From NCBI GenBank assembly GCA_018715395.1, contig DVLQ01000078.1, forward strand, positions 1-34,933: 34,933 bases of DNA, written 5' to 3'. Source of the DNA: Candidatus Coprocola pullicola. Its GTDB lineage: Bacteria > Bacillota > Clostridia > Lachnospirales > Anaerotignaceae. Shown here in pieces: positions 24,261 to 32,816 of the stretch (position 1 is its first letter; the number at the start of each line of letters is the position of its first letter). The position numbers and the translations under genes are program-made. The notes under the pieces are model-generated. The model did no database searches. It worked only from the letters and a program-made list of their open reading frames with translations, and was not told where the DNA came from.

Positions 24261-26261
24261 TTATGATATTACTTGTTCCTGAAAATATTTTCTTTTTTTC
24301 TTTTGAAACTTTTTTAGTATATTTTCTATCTCAGCTGTTGCTGTTTTGTGATTCTTGCCATAACATTGTACAATTTTGCCATTTTGGACTTCCAAAGTAT
24401 AAAAGGGAGCTTGCAGCTCTGTACGTTTTCTCAAAAATAATATAATACTTTTTCCTTGTGCCATTTTATCAAAGTAGTGATTTTGTCCAACACAAATATG
24501 TAAAGCAATTCCTTCTTTTATCAATTCTTCCTCACAACGAGGAACCAATATAGCATAATCCTGATTTTGCCAGAACCATTTTTTGTTCCATGTTTCATAA
24601 TTTTCTTGAAATTGTTTTACCAATTCCTGGTGCTTCAATCTCTTTTCTGTTTCTTTTTTAATTTGCAATCTTTCCATAGCTCTATCATGTGCCTGTTTTA
24701 ATCTTTTTGGGAAAAACAAAAATGAATTTTTTAAATTATCTCCCAGTTCATTACAAGCCTTTAAATAATCATCCCATAAATCTAATATTACTTTCTTTTC
24801 CATTCCTTTGCGTTGCTGTTCTGTCATATATTTTTTCATTTTATAAAGTGTCTTATATCGTGTCCATTTCAGAGGTCTTGTATCATAACCAAATATTTGT
24901 ATATAGTTTATGAAGTCCTCTTTTGTAATACTAATGTTTGTTTTGCTAATTTTTTGTAATAATACCAATTGTTCAGAAGAAATATTGTATTCTATTGCCA
25001 TATTCAAATATTGTTTTCTTATGTTGAGTACTTTGTGAAGCTCTTGTTCATTGGTAGATAATATGTTTCTAACATGAATATTGGAAAAGGCATATAGAAA
25101 TCTACTGCACGTTTGTTCCTGAACAAGCCGGAACAATCTACATTTTACTAATTTTTCCAGATATTGCTGACGTAATGACTTTGATAAGTAGACACCCACA
25201 TCTAAGAAACTTTCACTGTTTTGCTCTAAATACAGGTCAAGACCACTATACTTCCATAATGTATCTTGTAATACTTCTTTTATCCCTTTGGGATAAATCA
25301 CAGTATCTATAAGGTATATGGGTACGTTTGTATTGCACCATCTATAGTTCCCTGTCTTTTTAAAATTGCCCCATAAGAAACAGTGCTGTTTTGTTCCTTC
25401 ATAAAATGTTCTGATTTCTTCAAAAAAAGAAATTTCAGCATTTTTAAAATTTGTTCCATACTTTTTATATACATAAAAGTAACGTATTACAAAGCCATTG
25501 TTTGTCTTTTGTAGAAGTGCTATATTTGTGTAGTCTACAATATTTCGTGATCTTCCTATGACTTTATATGTAATATTTTTATTACAATGAGGACAAATAC
25601 CAGCTTGATTATGTCTTGGACCATATACTATGACTTCTTTTCTGCAATATGTGCAATAGCCTTTGACGCCTTTTTCTTTATTTCTATGATGGTAAAAAAT
25701 GTAACGGCTTTGAAATAAAGCTGATTTGTCACACCATTTCTGAAAGTTTCTGGGAACATTTTTTACTTCCTGCATTTTATTGTCAATTTCATATTTTTCT
25801 TTTTGGTGCTTTTTATATAATCGTTGTTCCATTATATTTGCCTGAAAAGTCCTGATTTTAGAAAACACAGTATCATTGGAAGAAAAGCTGTTTTTTTCTT
25901 TGATTTTAAAAAATGTTTGTATTTTTTTATTGTCTTTCATACTTGTACAGGCAACAGTGTGACACCATTTATAATTTAAGATATGATCTAAGCAGGCTGT
26001 TTTCCAAGTAAAAGCTGTTTCATTTTCAAAATATTGTGTGATATACTCTTTTTTAGTAAAAAAGACTCTGTATCTAGGAAACTGTTTCTTTTCCAGCAAG
26101 TCCTTTGTTGTATATATGTTAAGAATCAGCATTCTTTCCTCTTTTGTTTTATGATACTCACAGGAGAAAAAATATTTGATTCCTACAGTACGTTTTGCCA
26201 AATAGAGCAATCGATTGTTTGCTGGTTTCAATGGTGCTTTTGATAATTGTTTTTTCTTCAT
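24261..26261 (-). CDS. pcfJ: PcfJ-like protein
   Basis: The protein has 666 residues; the ATG overlaps the PcfK-like stop as ATGA, with GGAGGTG 9 nt upstream inside that gene. A zinc ribbon (YCTYCRK...GICPHCNKN) lies near residues 205-230. The C-terminal signature LHICVGQNHYFDKMAQGKS, then IILFLRKR, then FYTLEVQNGKIVQCYGKNHK is characteristic of PcfJ proteins, named from the pCF10 conjugation region. The molecular role is not established to my knowledge. It probably acts in the cytoplasm. The codon use is strongly A/T-biased like its neighbours. Confidence 0.85.
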   Translation of the reverse strand: MKKKQLSKAPLKPANNRLLYLAKRTVGIKYFFSCEYHKTKEERMLILNIYTTKDLLEKKQFPRYRVFFTKKEYITQYFENETAFTWKTACLDHILNYKWCHTVACTSMKDNKKIQTFFKIKEKNSFSSNDTVFSKIRTFQANIMEQRLYKKHQKEKYEIDNKMQEVKNVPRNFQKWCDKSALFQSRYIFYHHRNKEKGVKGYCTYCRKEVIVYGPRHNQAGICPHCNKNITYKVIGRSRNIVDYTNIALLQKTNNGFVIRYFYVYKKYGTNFKNAEISFFEEIRTFYEGTKQHCFLWGNFKKTGNYRWCNTNVPIYLIDTVIYPKGIKEVLQDTLWKYSGLDLYLEQNSESFLDVGVYLSKSLRQQYLEKLVKCRLFRLVQEQTCSRFLYAFSNIHVRNILSTNEQELHKVLNIRKQYLNMAIEYNISSEQLVLLQKISKTNISITKEDFINYIQIFGYDTRPLKWTRYKTLYKMKKYMTEQQRKGMEKKVILDLWDDYLKACNELGDNLKNSFLFFPKRLKQAHDRAMERLQIKKETEKRLKHQELVKQFQENYETWNKKWFWQNQDYAILVPRCEEELIKEGIALHICVGQNHYFDKMAQGKSIILFLRKRTELQAPFYTLEVQNGKIVQCYGKNHKTATAEIENILKKFQKKKRKYFQEQVIS

Positions 26262-26926
26262 TCTGCATACACCTCCACTTCTGGTAATAGCAATTCCTTT
26301 TCTGCATATAAACAGCAGTTTGTTGTATCAGTGTTATGTTCTTTTGCTGATTTTGTATCAGATGTATTTGTATGGAAATCCAATGCTATCTGGTTAGTAT
26401 TTTTTTCTTTCTTCTCTCTTTTATTTGTTGTCTTTTTTTCTGTGTCCTTTTTTGTGTTTTTCTGTTCTATTTTATTGGTATTATTTTGGTTTTTTGCATT
26501 TTTGTTTTCTGCAATTCTACGGTTCAATTCTGCTTTTAATGCTGGAATAGATTTTTTATCAGATTCTATTTGCATTTTCATTTCTTCGTCTGAGAGGAAA
26601 TAATAATCCTCTACCCACTGAAACACTTCCTTTTTTGATACAGTGCCTCCCAAGCATTGCAATGCTTCGGGTATTGTATTTTGATTGATGCACTGTTGAA
26701 ATAAAAAGACTTGTGCTTTTAGTTCAACATATTGGCAGCAATCTTTTAAAGATTTACTTTCATCCAGTATGGCAAAAGTAAATTCTTGTTCCTCTTTATT
26801 TTCTTTGTATAAATAAAAAAGTATTTCTTTTACTGGTGCTGCTGTATAGTCTATTGCTTCATATTCTTGCAGTAATTTTTCCTGTGCTTTTTTCATTTCT
26901 TCCTCAATATGTATTGTTTCTTTCAT
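26258..26926 (-). CDS. PcfK / AcrIIA9-family-like protein
   Basis: The protein has 222 residues. The ATG at 26926 is chosen because GGAGG lies 8 nt upstream; the in-frame ATG at 26941 has no site. The first ~110 residues contain LDESKSLKDCCQYVELKA and VSKKEVFQWVEDYYFLSDEE, which match the PcfK-like pattern (a C-x-YI helix pair and a Y..D tail) from memory. This family includes the Cas9 inhibitor AcrIIA9. The rest is a low-complexity Lys/Asn/Thr-rich tail. The stop overlaps the PcfJ start, which supports the pcfK-pcfJ pairing. Confidence 0.6.
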   Translation of the reverse strand: MKETIHIEEEMKKAQEKLLQEYEAIDYTAAPVKEILFYLYKENKEEQEFTFAILDESKSLKDCCQYVELKAQVFLFQQCINQNTIPEALQCLGGTVSKKEVFQWVEDYYFLSDEEMKMQIESDKKSIPALKAELNRRIAENKNAKNQNNTNKIEQKNTKKDTEKKTTNKREKKEKNTNQIALDFHTNTSDTKSAKEHNTDTTNCCLYAEKELLLPEVEVYAE

Positions 26927-26956
26927 AACATATGCCTCCATTCTATTTTTTTGTAA

Positions 26957-27003
26957 TAAAAAAGCATAGCCACTAAAATTTTCATTCTAATAGCTACGCT
27001 TTT
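26957..27003 (-). terminator. Intrinsic terminator, minus strand
   Basis: On the minus strand AAAAGCGTAGC (27003-26993) pairs with GCTATGCTTTT (26970-26960) with one G-T pair, around a 22-nt loop, followed by T-rich sequence. It lies between the 66-residue gene and the PcfK-like gene, so the latter may have its own promoter or be expressed by readthrough. Confidence 0.7.
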
Positions 27004-27019
27004 CTTTCTGAAATCTGTT

Positions 27020-27220
27020 TCATATTTTGTTTTTTATTGTTTTTTCTAGTTTTTCAAATAACTTAACACTTTCCTGTGTACATTCATTGCAAGGATATTT
27101 TTTATAGAGCATACCTAATTCATATACCAAAATGCTCCAATATAGACAGCTTTCATAGATGCCATCGGAAAATCTTTCCTCTAAACCATGTATTTCTCTT
27201 TGTATATTGCTTTTATTCAT
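27020..27220 (-). CDS. Small ICE protein, unknown
   Basis: The protein has 66 residues from the ATG at 27220, preceded by AAAAAGGAGCG about 11 nt away. The longer frame from 27280 has no ribosome site and would ignore it. It reads as helical and has two Cys (PCNECTQESVKLFEKLEK). The ATG overlaps the stop of the upstream 34-residue ORF. No family is recognised. Confidence 0.55.
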   Translation of the reverse strand: MNKSNIQREIHGLEERFSDGIYESCLYWSILVYELGMLYKKYPCNECTQESVKLFEKLEKTIKNKI

Positions 27221-27317
27221 AGAATGACACGCTCCTTTTTGTAGCAATTTTTTTAGGTTTATGGATTCTGTAAAATGCAATACTCTGTGTTGATTCTTCT
27301 GTGAATAGATGCTTCAT
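27213..27317 (-). CDS. 34-residue leader-like ORF
   Basis: ATG 27317 follows AGGAAGGAGAAAAAGAT, a strong ribosome site. The product MKHLFTEESTQSIAFYRIHK and its tail is basic, with no signal or membrane segment. The stop (TAA 27215-27213) lies just past the ATG of the 66-residue gene, overlapping it by 8 bases. This suggests translational coupling. It may encode a real small protein or act as a translated leader. Confidence 0.5.
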   Translation of the reverse strand: MKHLFTEESTQSIAFYRIHKPKKIATKRSVSFYE

Positions 27318-27383
27318 ATCTTTTTCTCCTTCCTCTATCTTTTATGTATCAAGAGTCATCGCTTGAAACGTCACTCTGATTAA

Positions 27384-27441
27384 AATAAAAAAAGAGCCAA
27401 TTTATTTGCATACAAAATAGATACAAATTTATTGACTCTTT
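27384..27441 (-). terminator. Minus-strand terminator with no gene upstream
   Basis: On the minus strand AAAGAGTCAATAAATTTG (27441-27424) pairs with CAAATAAATTGGCTCTTT (27408-27391), with 2-3 mismatches near the middle, then a T-rich run TTTTATTTTA. No convincing minus-strand gene precedes it. It could end a small RNA or insulate the operon. Confidence 0.6.
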
Positions 27442-27884
27442 ACATACAAACTTAACAACGTATGACAAATATGGAACATCCATATCGAGGAATTCCTCTG
27501 CATAAATAATCATTGATAATTTTAGGCTATCACACCATACAATATCTGTCAATACAGAATTTATAATAAATTTTCCAGTGAAAAGAGTATAACATATACG
27601 AATGGTTTTGTAAAAAATGTTGAAAAATGAAAAAAATACAATAAAGCGTGACAAAAATAGCCATATTTCAGATAATGTAGTATAAGAGAAAAAGCAGAAT
27701 ACAATATAAAATTTTAAACCATACAGAGCGGAGAAAAGTAAGTGATAATAGGTTTTTATTATTTCACTATGTTGTGAATTGTATTTGAAAATAAAAATGT
27801 TACTATAGGCAGAAATGATATCATCACAGTAATGTGCTTATATAGATACAATAGTATATTTTTGATTAGAAAGGGGTTTTTCAT
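27442..27884. other. AT-rich boundary region without intact genes
   Basis: I see no supported gene on either strand. On the minus strand TTGACA lies within CTGTATTGACAGATATTG near 27547, a good -35 element, with no clear -10. On the plus strand there are only short A/T-rich frames and an 8-bp TGATATCA palindrome near 27815. AT content is high throughout. This is a plausible junction between the ICE and the VgrG locus. Confidence 0.4.
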
Positions 27885-28304
27885 ATGGGAATTAGATGAA
27901 CTATTGAAGGTGCAGAAGCTATCAGCTTGGATGAACACAGCATTGAAACCTGTAAATTTATAACAGATACACCAGATGATTCCAATGCAAGGTCAACAGA
28001 TGTGGGAAACACAATGATATGAACAGCCGGAATTTTGACAGCAGTGGATAGGGCAGACGATACCATGAAAATTGCAAAATGGTCTGTTGTAAGAGCAGAA
28101 AGCGCTGACAGTTATAGAAAAGCAACAGTAGAAATTGTATCTGCAAATCAAATTGTGAGAAAAGTACATTTTCCCAATGCCTTTGTGGTAGATTATCAGG
28201 AACGCTACGGCGATACAGAGGGAATTGGCGAATTTACGCTGGTTATTAGACAGAAAAAAGATAAATTTGAAATGACAACCATTGACGGAGGCTATGCTTT
28301 CTAA
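27885..28304 (+). pseudogene. Tube-like (possibly Hcp-like) protein gene with two in-frame TGA
   Basis: ATG 27885 follows GAAAGGGGTTTTTCAT. The frame is open for 139 codons except TGA at codon 5 (27897-27899) and at codon 46 (28020-28022). Read through, it contains TIEGAEAISLDEHSIETC, ITDTPDDSNARSTDVGNT and DYQERYGDTEGIGEFTLVI, ending in TIDGGYAF. This resembles small proteins I recall next to VgrG genes in Clostridia (sometimes annotated 'membrane-associated protease 1') that I think are tube-like. TGA is the stop for other genes here, so I call it broken. Alternatives are readthrough or a selenocysteine codon, both unlikely. Confidence 0.6.
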
Positions 28305-28313
28305 GGCATAAAA

Positions 28314-28651
28314 TGGAAGAATAGAGGCGCTCCTTGGCATACAAAAAAGGAATTGAGAAAACAAAAGAAAGGTATGGGGAAAAGATTGCAAAATATTTAT
28401 TTTCCCCATACACTTTCGGTTTGAAAAGTTTGAGTGTGTAAGTGATGATACTGTAAAATCTATAAAACGAAAAAAAGCCTATGCACATATTTTGGGAAAA
28501 GGGCGTTTTAGATAGAGAAAAGCAGGTAAATCCCTTTGCCAATAGGCAGTTTTGGGGAGAAGCCTGCTATTTTTTTAAAAACCATGTAATTGCCAAAAGA
28601 AAGAGAAAAGAAATGACAGGTTTTGATTTTCTCATTGTAAAAGCGGCATAA
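28314..28651 (+). pseudogene. Frameshifted gene relic before VgrG-1
   Basis: Different frames in succession look coding-like: AYKKGIEKTKERYGEKIA then LFSPYTFGLKSLSV (stop), KAYAHILGKGRF (stop), and REKQVNPFANRQFWGEACYF with KNHVIAKRKRKEMTGFDFLIVKAA split by eye. The last ends at TAA 28649-28651. No single frame is open over the whole stretch and no ribosome site fits. I cannot name the gene. The remaining 28652-28749 is leader for VgrG-1. Confidence 0.4.
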
Positions 28652-28749
28652 AGCAGATATGGATTTCATATGTGTGACATTTGAGGAGAATGTGACAGAA
28701 ATGAAATTACAGTATAAACGGAAGAAATGATAGGAGTGGGGGGATAGCT

Positions 28750-30270
28750 ATGGCACAAAAGGAAATACCTATTTTTATTATGACCTATGAGAAGGATACG
28801 TTTCGCATTGAAAATCCAGACGTTGCCATTGAAAAAAGAATCAATGAGCATACAAAGGCAACGCTGTCTGCTGTTGTAAGCCAAGACCAGTTTGATTTTT
28901 TTTCATTGTACACAGGAGCGAAAACGAATGTTAGCTTTACTTATGTGACGGAGGAAAAGGAAGAACTGCTTTTGTTTGTGGGAATTGTAACAGAGGTGCA
29001 GACAAAAACAGAGGGGATTGGTGCCAATGCAGTATATTATCTGTATTTAGAGGCATTGTCTTATTCTTATATTATGGATATTCAATATAAAAACAGGTCT
29101 TTTCAAAATATTGATATGACTTATGAAGCGTTGTTAAATATTGTTGTAAAAGAGGAAGGCTATGATGGAGATTTTATCAATGCCATAGGTGCAGATGCCA
29201 CACTGGATTGCTTTACGCTCCAATACCGGGAAACAGACTGGGCATTTTTGAAAAGACTGGCAAGCCGTTTTCATATGCCTTTGGCGGCAGATGACAAAGC
29301 CCCTGTGCCAAGAATACACTTTGGCATTTCATTTTATGGAGAAGTGGCAGAATTTAAAAATTATAATTACAGGGCAATTAGAAGCCTTGCAAAATACAGA
29401 GCAATTTCTCAAAACTACGAATCCAATTATTTGGAAACAGATACATTATTCTATGAAATTTATACAGAAAATGATAAAACGGCTTATGAAATAGGAGATA
29501 CTGTGCGGTTTCGGGAGGTATTGTTTCAAATCTATGCCGTGGATACATTTATAAAAGACCATATTTTATGTCACACTTATGTGTTATCCTCTAAAAACAG
29601 CTTTTATCAGCCCAGTCTGTTTAATGAAAACGTGGTGGGCTTATCACTGAAAGGCAAAGTGCTGGAGGTGGCCAAAAACCAGTTAAGAGTACATCTTGAC
29701 ATTGACCAGGAACAGCCGCCCAATCCCTATTGGTTTACCTATGCCACACTGTATTCCACATGGTACTGTATGCCGGAGGTGGGGGATTATGTGAACACCT
29801 ATTTTCCTACAAACAATGAAGGGGAGGGCATTGTCATCAATTCCATCAAACAGACGCCCTCAGCAGGCTTTGCCAGAGAGCGGGCAGCGGCGGCACAAAG
29901 CAGTGCAGGGGAGCAGACGGCAAGTGCGGCAAACCAGCCTGTGGATTTTGAAACAATGGCAGGAGATGAAAAAGTAAAAATGCTTGTAACAGAGCAGGGA
30001 AAAATGGTTGTATTGGACGATAGAAACGGCGTTGTGACAATACTGTGCAATCAAGGAACTTACATTACATTAAGTGATGGCGGCGGCATTTCTATTGTGA
30101 CCAATAACGATGTTGTTATAAATTCTATGCAGAATATTTCCATGACAGCAAAAGAACAGGTTTTGATACAGGCTGAAACAGCCATTACATTATGTGCAGA
30201 AGGTTCCAGTATTACCATAGACCCGACGATGATTAAAGAAAAGGCAGCAGATATTTATTTGAATGAATAG
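28750..30270 (+). CDS. VgrG-like spike protein, VgrG-1
   Basis: The protein has 506 residues, ATG start after TAGGAGTGGGGGG. It has the order of VgrG/phage late-control D spikes: a gp27-like N-terminal half (LQYRETDWAFLKRLASRF, near 160, is the recurrent VgrG signature), then a gp5-like OB region (GKVLEVAKNQLRVHL; MPEVGDYVNTYFPTNNEGEG), an Ala/Gln linker, and a repetitive beta-prism-like tail (YITLSDGGGISIVTNNDVV, ISMTAKEQVLIQAETAITL). It forms the tip of a contractile-tail or type VI-like injector. It ends with the core and has no C-terminal effector, unlike the second VgrG downstream. It heads the operon. Confidence 0.88.
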   Translation: MAQKEIPIFIMTYEKDTFRIENPDVAIEKRINEHTKATLSAVVSQDQFDFFSLYTGAKTNVSFTYVTEEKEELLLFVGIVTEVQTKTEGIGANAVYYLYLEALSYSYIMDIQYKNRSFQNIDMTYEALLNIVVKEEGYDGDFINAIGADATLDCFTLQYRETDWAFLKRLASRFHMPLAADDKAPVPRIHFGISFYGEVAEFKNYNYRAIRSLAKYRAISQNYESNYLETDTLFYEIYTENDKTAYEIGDTVRFREVLFQIYAVDTFIKDHILCHTYVLSSKNSFYQPSLFNENVVGLSLKGKVLEVAKNQLRVHLDIDQEQPPNPYWFTYATLYSTWYCMPEVGDYVNTYFPTNNEGEGIVINSIKQTPSAGFARERAAAAQSSAGEQTASAANQPVDFETMAGDEKVKMLVTEQGKMVVLDDRNGVVTILCNQGTYITLSDGGGISIVTNNDVVINSMQNISMTAKEQVLIQAETAITLCAEGSSITIDPTMIKEKAADIYLNE

Positions 30271-30281
30271 AGGTGTGGCAT

Positions 30282-30479
30282 ATGATTGAAACAGGTGCAA
30301 GAACACCGGCAGCGAAAAAGAAAGAAACCCCAGAGGTTTCTATGGCGGCAGGTATGGGGTTAGCAGGTATGGCAACAGGACTGCTTATGAAAACCATATT
30401 AAATGAAGAAAAAAAGAGCCAGACACAAAGCTATATCAATAAATTGGTGCAGGATTACAACAAAGCAAGGCAGGAATAA
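30282..30479 (+). CDS. Small glycine-rich protein
   Basis: The protein has 65 residues. ATG 30282 follows AGAGGTGTGGCAT; a GTG at 30273 would overlap the ribosome site. The centre is SMAAGMGLAGMATGLLMKTI, a glycine-zipper-like hydrophobic stretch, flanked by Lys/Glu. It sits between VgrG-1 and the 213-residue protein. Possible roles are a membrane-active or tail-associated peptide. No family is recognised. Confidence 0.55.
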   Translation: MIETGARTPAAKKKETPEVSMAAGMGLAGMATGLLMKTILNEEKKSQTQSYINKLVQDYNKARQE

Positions 30480-30482
30480 CTT

Positions 30483-31124
30483 ATGACAAGAGCAGAAGCC
30501 ATAAAAATTTATTTAAAAAGTGATGCAAAAGAAATATGTATGAAATGCCAACAAAATATATTGCAAAAAATAGATGATGATTTTGCAGGCATGGTAGAAG
30601 AATTGTCAGCTCAAATAGCATTGTTCTATGAAGGGATTGCAAAAGCACAGAAGCAGCAGCAAAAAGCAGATGTGCAGTACATACAATTTTCTTTTTTGTT
30701 ATCTGGCATGAAGCAGGGAAAAGTGGAGATTTTGGCAGAGGCCTTTTCAAAGGAGTGGTATTTTGGCGGTGGTATTTATGAAATGTATTTTTCTATGGAT
30801 TGGCTGGAAAAGGAATTGCATGAACTGCAAGAGATACTGAACAAAAAAAGTAAAAGATTTTTGGGCAAAGTGACAGAGGCAGATGTGGAAAGAATACTGT
30901 TGCATGAATGGCGGTTTTATCAAAAAATAGAAGAAAGCTTGTTAAAATATGCTCTGGAGCTTTCTTTAGATGAAAAAGCATTGGAGGAAATAAAAAAAGA
31001 AGAGGACGTGCATATTTTTGCCGGGGAATACAGAGGGGAATTTCATCAGATTTATACCATCAATGGAACTTCAAAACAACTGAGAGAGGTGTTATATGGA
31101 TTACTTTTTAATCGAACAATATAA
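30483..31124 (+). CDS. Unknown protein of the VgrG operon
   Basis: The protein has 213 residues, ATG start shortly after the previous stop, with CAGGAATAAC upstream. It is largely helical and highly charged (EAIKIYLKSDAKEICMKCQQ; ELHELQEILNKKSKRFLG; LLHEWRFYQKIEESLLKYAL). It has no signal or membrane segment. Its position between VgrG and the Imm11-like/DUF4280 genes suggests an effector-loading chaperone or immunity-like partner. That is inference. The stop overlaps the next start by 29 bases. Confidence 0.55.
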   Translation: MTRAEAIKIYLKSDAKEICMKCQQNILQKIDDDFAGMVEELSAQIALFYEGIAKAQKQQQKADVQYIQFSFLLSGMKQGKVEILAEAFSKEWYFGGGIYEMYFSMDWLEKELHELQEILNKKSKRFLGKVTEADVERILLHEWRFYQKIEESLLKYALELSLDEKALEEIKKEEDVHIFAGEYRGEFHQIYTINGTSKQLREVLYGLLFNRTI

Positions 31125-31608
31125 AAAAGCCCAAAATTATGTGGATTTTTCCATTGATTTTTTTACAAAAAAGAAAATATGGACAGAAGAAGAACCCCTC
31201 TTTTTTTCATGTGAGAATGGAGCAGAAAAAGTATATTTACCCTTTTTGGACTGCGGCGTGTGTGCCGTTTCAAAGGAGATGAAAAAAGTATTTGACACCT
31301 ATCAAAAGGGTATTATAAGCCGTCCGATGATATTAACAGACGCAGAGTCAAAATGGTCAGAAGTATTTTATTGTATCAAATTAAAAGAAATAGATTGTTT
31401 GGGAAACAGCACAATATATCGAAAAAATGAGGTGCAAAAAATTTATTTGGATACAACCAAAATAGGATATAACAAAGTATTTCATATAAAAAACATACCA
31501 TATGGGCATATTGTGGCAGATTTGGAAGTGGTGGAAGCATTGCTGAGAAAAAACATTACAGCATTTGACGCTGTGAAATTAGCACAGGAAGGGTGTGAAA
31601 TAACATGA
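31096..31608 (+). CDS. Imm11/DUF1629-like protein
   Basis: The protein has 170 residues, ATG start after GAGAGAGGTGTTAT. It starts DYFLIEQYKKAQNYVDFSID, then has VCAVSKEMKKVFDTYQKGI, then FYCIKLKEIDCLGNSTIYRKN, then VFHIKNIPYGHIVADLEVVEALLRKNITAF. This order of strands and helices resembles the Imm11 (DUF1629) fold that accompanies polymorphic toxins and type VI/contractile effectors. The assignment is from memory and moderate. It lies one base pair step (ATGA overlap) before the DUF4280 gene, so it could be immunity or a chaperone for it. Confidence 0.5.
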   Translation: MDYFLIEQYKKAQNYVDFSIDFFTKKKIWTEEEPLFFSCENGAEKVYLPFLDCGVCAVSKEMKKVFDTYQKGIISRPMILTDAESKWSEVFYCIKLKEIDCLGNSTIYRKNEVQKIYLDTTKIGYNKVFHIKNIPYGHIVADLEVVEALLRKNITAFDAVKLAQEGCEIT

Positions 31609-32801
31609 GAAAAAAATATGTGGTAGATGGTGCTATATTGCGATGCAGTTTAGGAACCTGTACTTCAAAATTAACAGTGCCAACTCACAGACACATTAAA
31701 ATAACAGGAAAGCGAATGGCAAACAGAGCAGATGTGAATTATGCAGGCCAGTGTATAGGCAGTTTTGGCTGTTGTAACCGGTCAAGTCCGCCGCCGCCTT
31801 GTACTTATGAAATCCGTATGCCTTGGGTGGATACCCAAGAGAATGTTTTTGCAGCAAAACAAGATGCAGTATTGGAAACAAGCTGGACAATATGTGCCCA
31901 ATCAGGAAGAATTACAGTGGTATTTCACGGACAGGGAGTGAGCAGTACTGAAACGGTCATAGAAAATATAGAAGAATTGGAAAAGGCAGCTGCGGCATTT
32001 CTTGGAAAGAATGCATCCACAGAAGAAATCAATGAATTGGTAAAAGGTATAGTATTGTGGGGGGATTATGAACAAACACCATGGAAAATGACAACGAACC
32101 AAACAAAAATGGAATTTGCACAATATTTAGAAAAGAAACATAGGGATTTAGCAGAATATTTTAGCAGTAAAATAGAAATCAATGACCCCTTGGGAGAAGA
32201 AACGCTGGACATTTCTTATTTGGCAGGCTGTTTGCAGGCAGACCGAGAAAATGGAGACAAATATTTATACAATATGACCGACGAAGCATTATATAATCAG
32301 GGACAAATGAATGCCCACATAGATGCCTATTTGATTGGACAGGAATATGATGAAAAAAATATGCTTTTTAGTGAAATATTAAAAAGTGCCTATGGTATTG
32401 GAGAGGCAAAGGAAACCTCTTCTTTTCTGAAAAATGGGCGGTATGCTACGTTATTAAAGCCAATAGAAAATTCTTCGCCTGCTATGAGAGAACAAGAAGG
32501 AGAATATATATTGGATACATTTGTTGTAGAAGGAGTCAATAGAGATATATATGAACCTACGGATATTTTATCACAAGGGTTAACTGATTTAGAGCATTGT
32601 GAGGTTCATAGAAAACGTCTTTTATCTCTTGTTTATCCTGTAGAAGATGTAGAAAGTTTTTTTCAATCAAACGAAGAAATTTTTTATGGTGTAGACGAAG
32701 AACATATAGAAAATGTAGAAAGGGTAGTGCGGGAAAATTTTGAAAAAGAAAAACAAAGAAGAAAATATATTTCTATGGGAAACCATACTGCAACGGAATA
32801 G
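31605..32801 (+). CDS. DUF4280 PAAR-like protein with C-terminal extension
   Basis: The protein has 398 residues; the ATG overlaps the previous stop (ATGA), with AGGAAGGG upstream. The N-terminal ~110 residues match a PAAR-like DUF4280 pattern: VVDGAILRCSLGTCTSKL, then a run near AGQCIGSFGCCNRSSPPPP, PWVDTQENV, and SWTICAQSGRITVVFHGQG. PAAR proteins cap the VgrG spike and carry effectors. Residues ~110-398 are a helical, acidic region (LAEYFSSKIEINDPLGEETL; FVVEGVNRDIYEP; ENVERVVRENFEKEKQRRK) that I do not recognise and that could be an effector domain. There is no export signal. Confidence 0.8.
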   Translation: MRKKYVVDGAILRCSLGTCTSKLTVPTHRHIKITGKRMANRADVNYAGQCIGSFGCCNRSSPPPPCTYEIRMPWVDTQENVFAAKQDAVLETSWTICAQSGRITVVFHGQGVSSTETVIENIEELEKAAAAFLGKNASTEEINELVKGIVLWGDYEQTPWKMTTNQTKMEFAQYLEKKHRDLAEYFSSKIEINDPLGEETLDISYLAGCLQADRENGDKYLYNMTDEALYNQGQMNAHIDAYLIGQEYDEKNMLFSEILKSAYGIGEAKETSSFLKNGRYATLLKPIENSSPAMREQEGEYILDTFVVEGVNRDIYEPTDILSQGLTDLEHCEVHRKRLLSLVYPVEDVESFFQSNEEIFYGVDEEHIENVERVVRENFEKEKQRRKYISMGNHTATE

Positions 32802-32816
32802 AGGGGAGATGGGAAT

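Noticed and set aside
27349-27654. Minus-strand 101-residue open frame
   Set aside because: It is Phe/Ile-rich without a ribosome site, overlaps a terminator and has no coding-like pattern; likely chance in AT-rich DNA.
27885-28304. TGA read as tryptophan (alternative genetic code)
   Set aside because: The adhesin gene, the Imm11-like gene and the PcfK-like gene all end in TGA, so TGA is a stop here.
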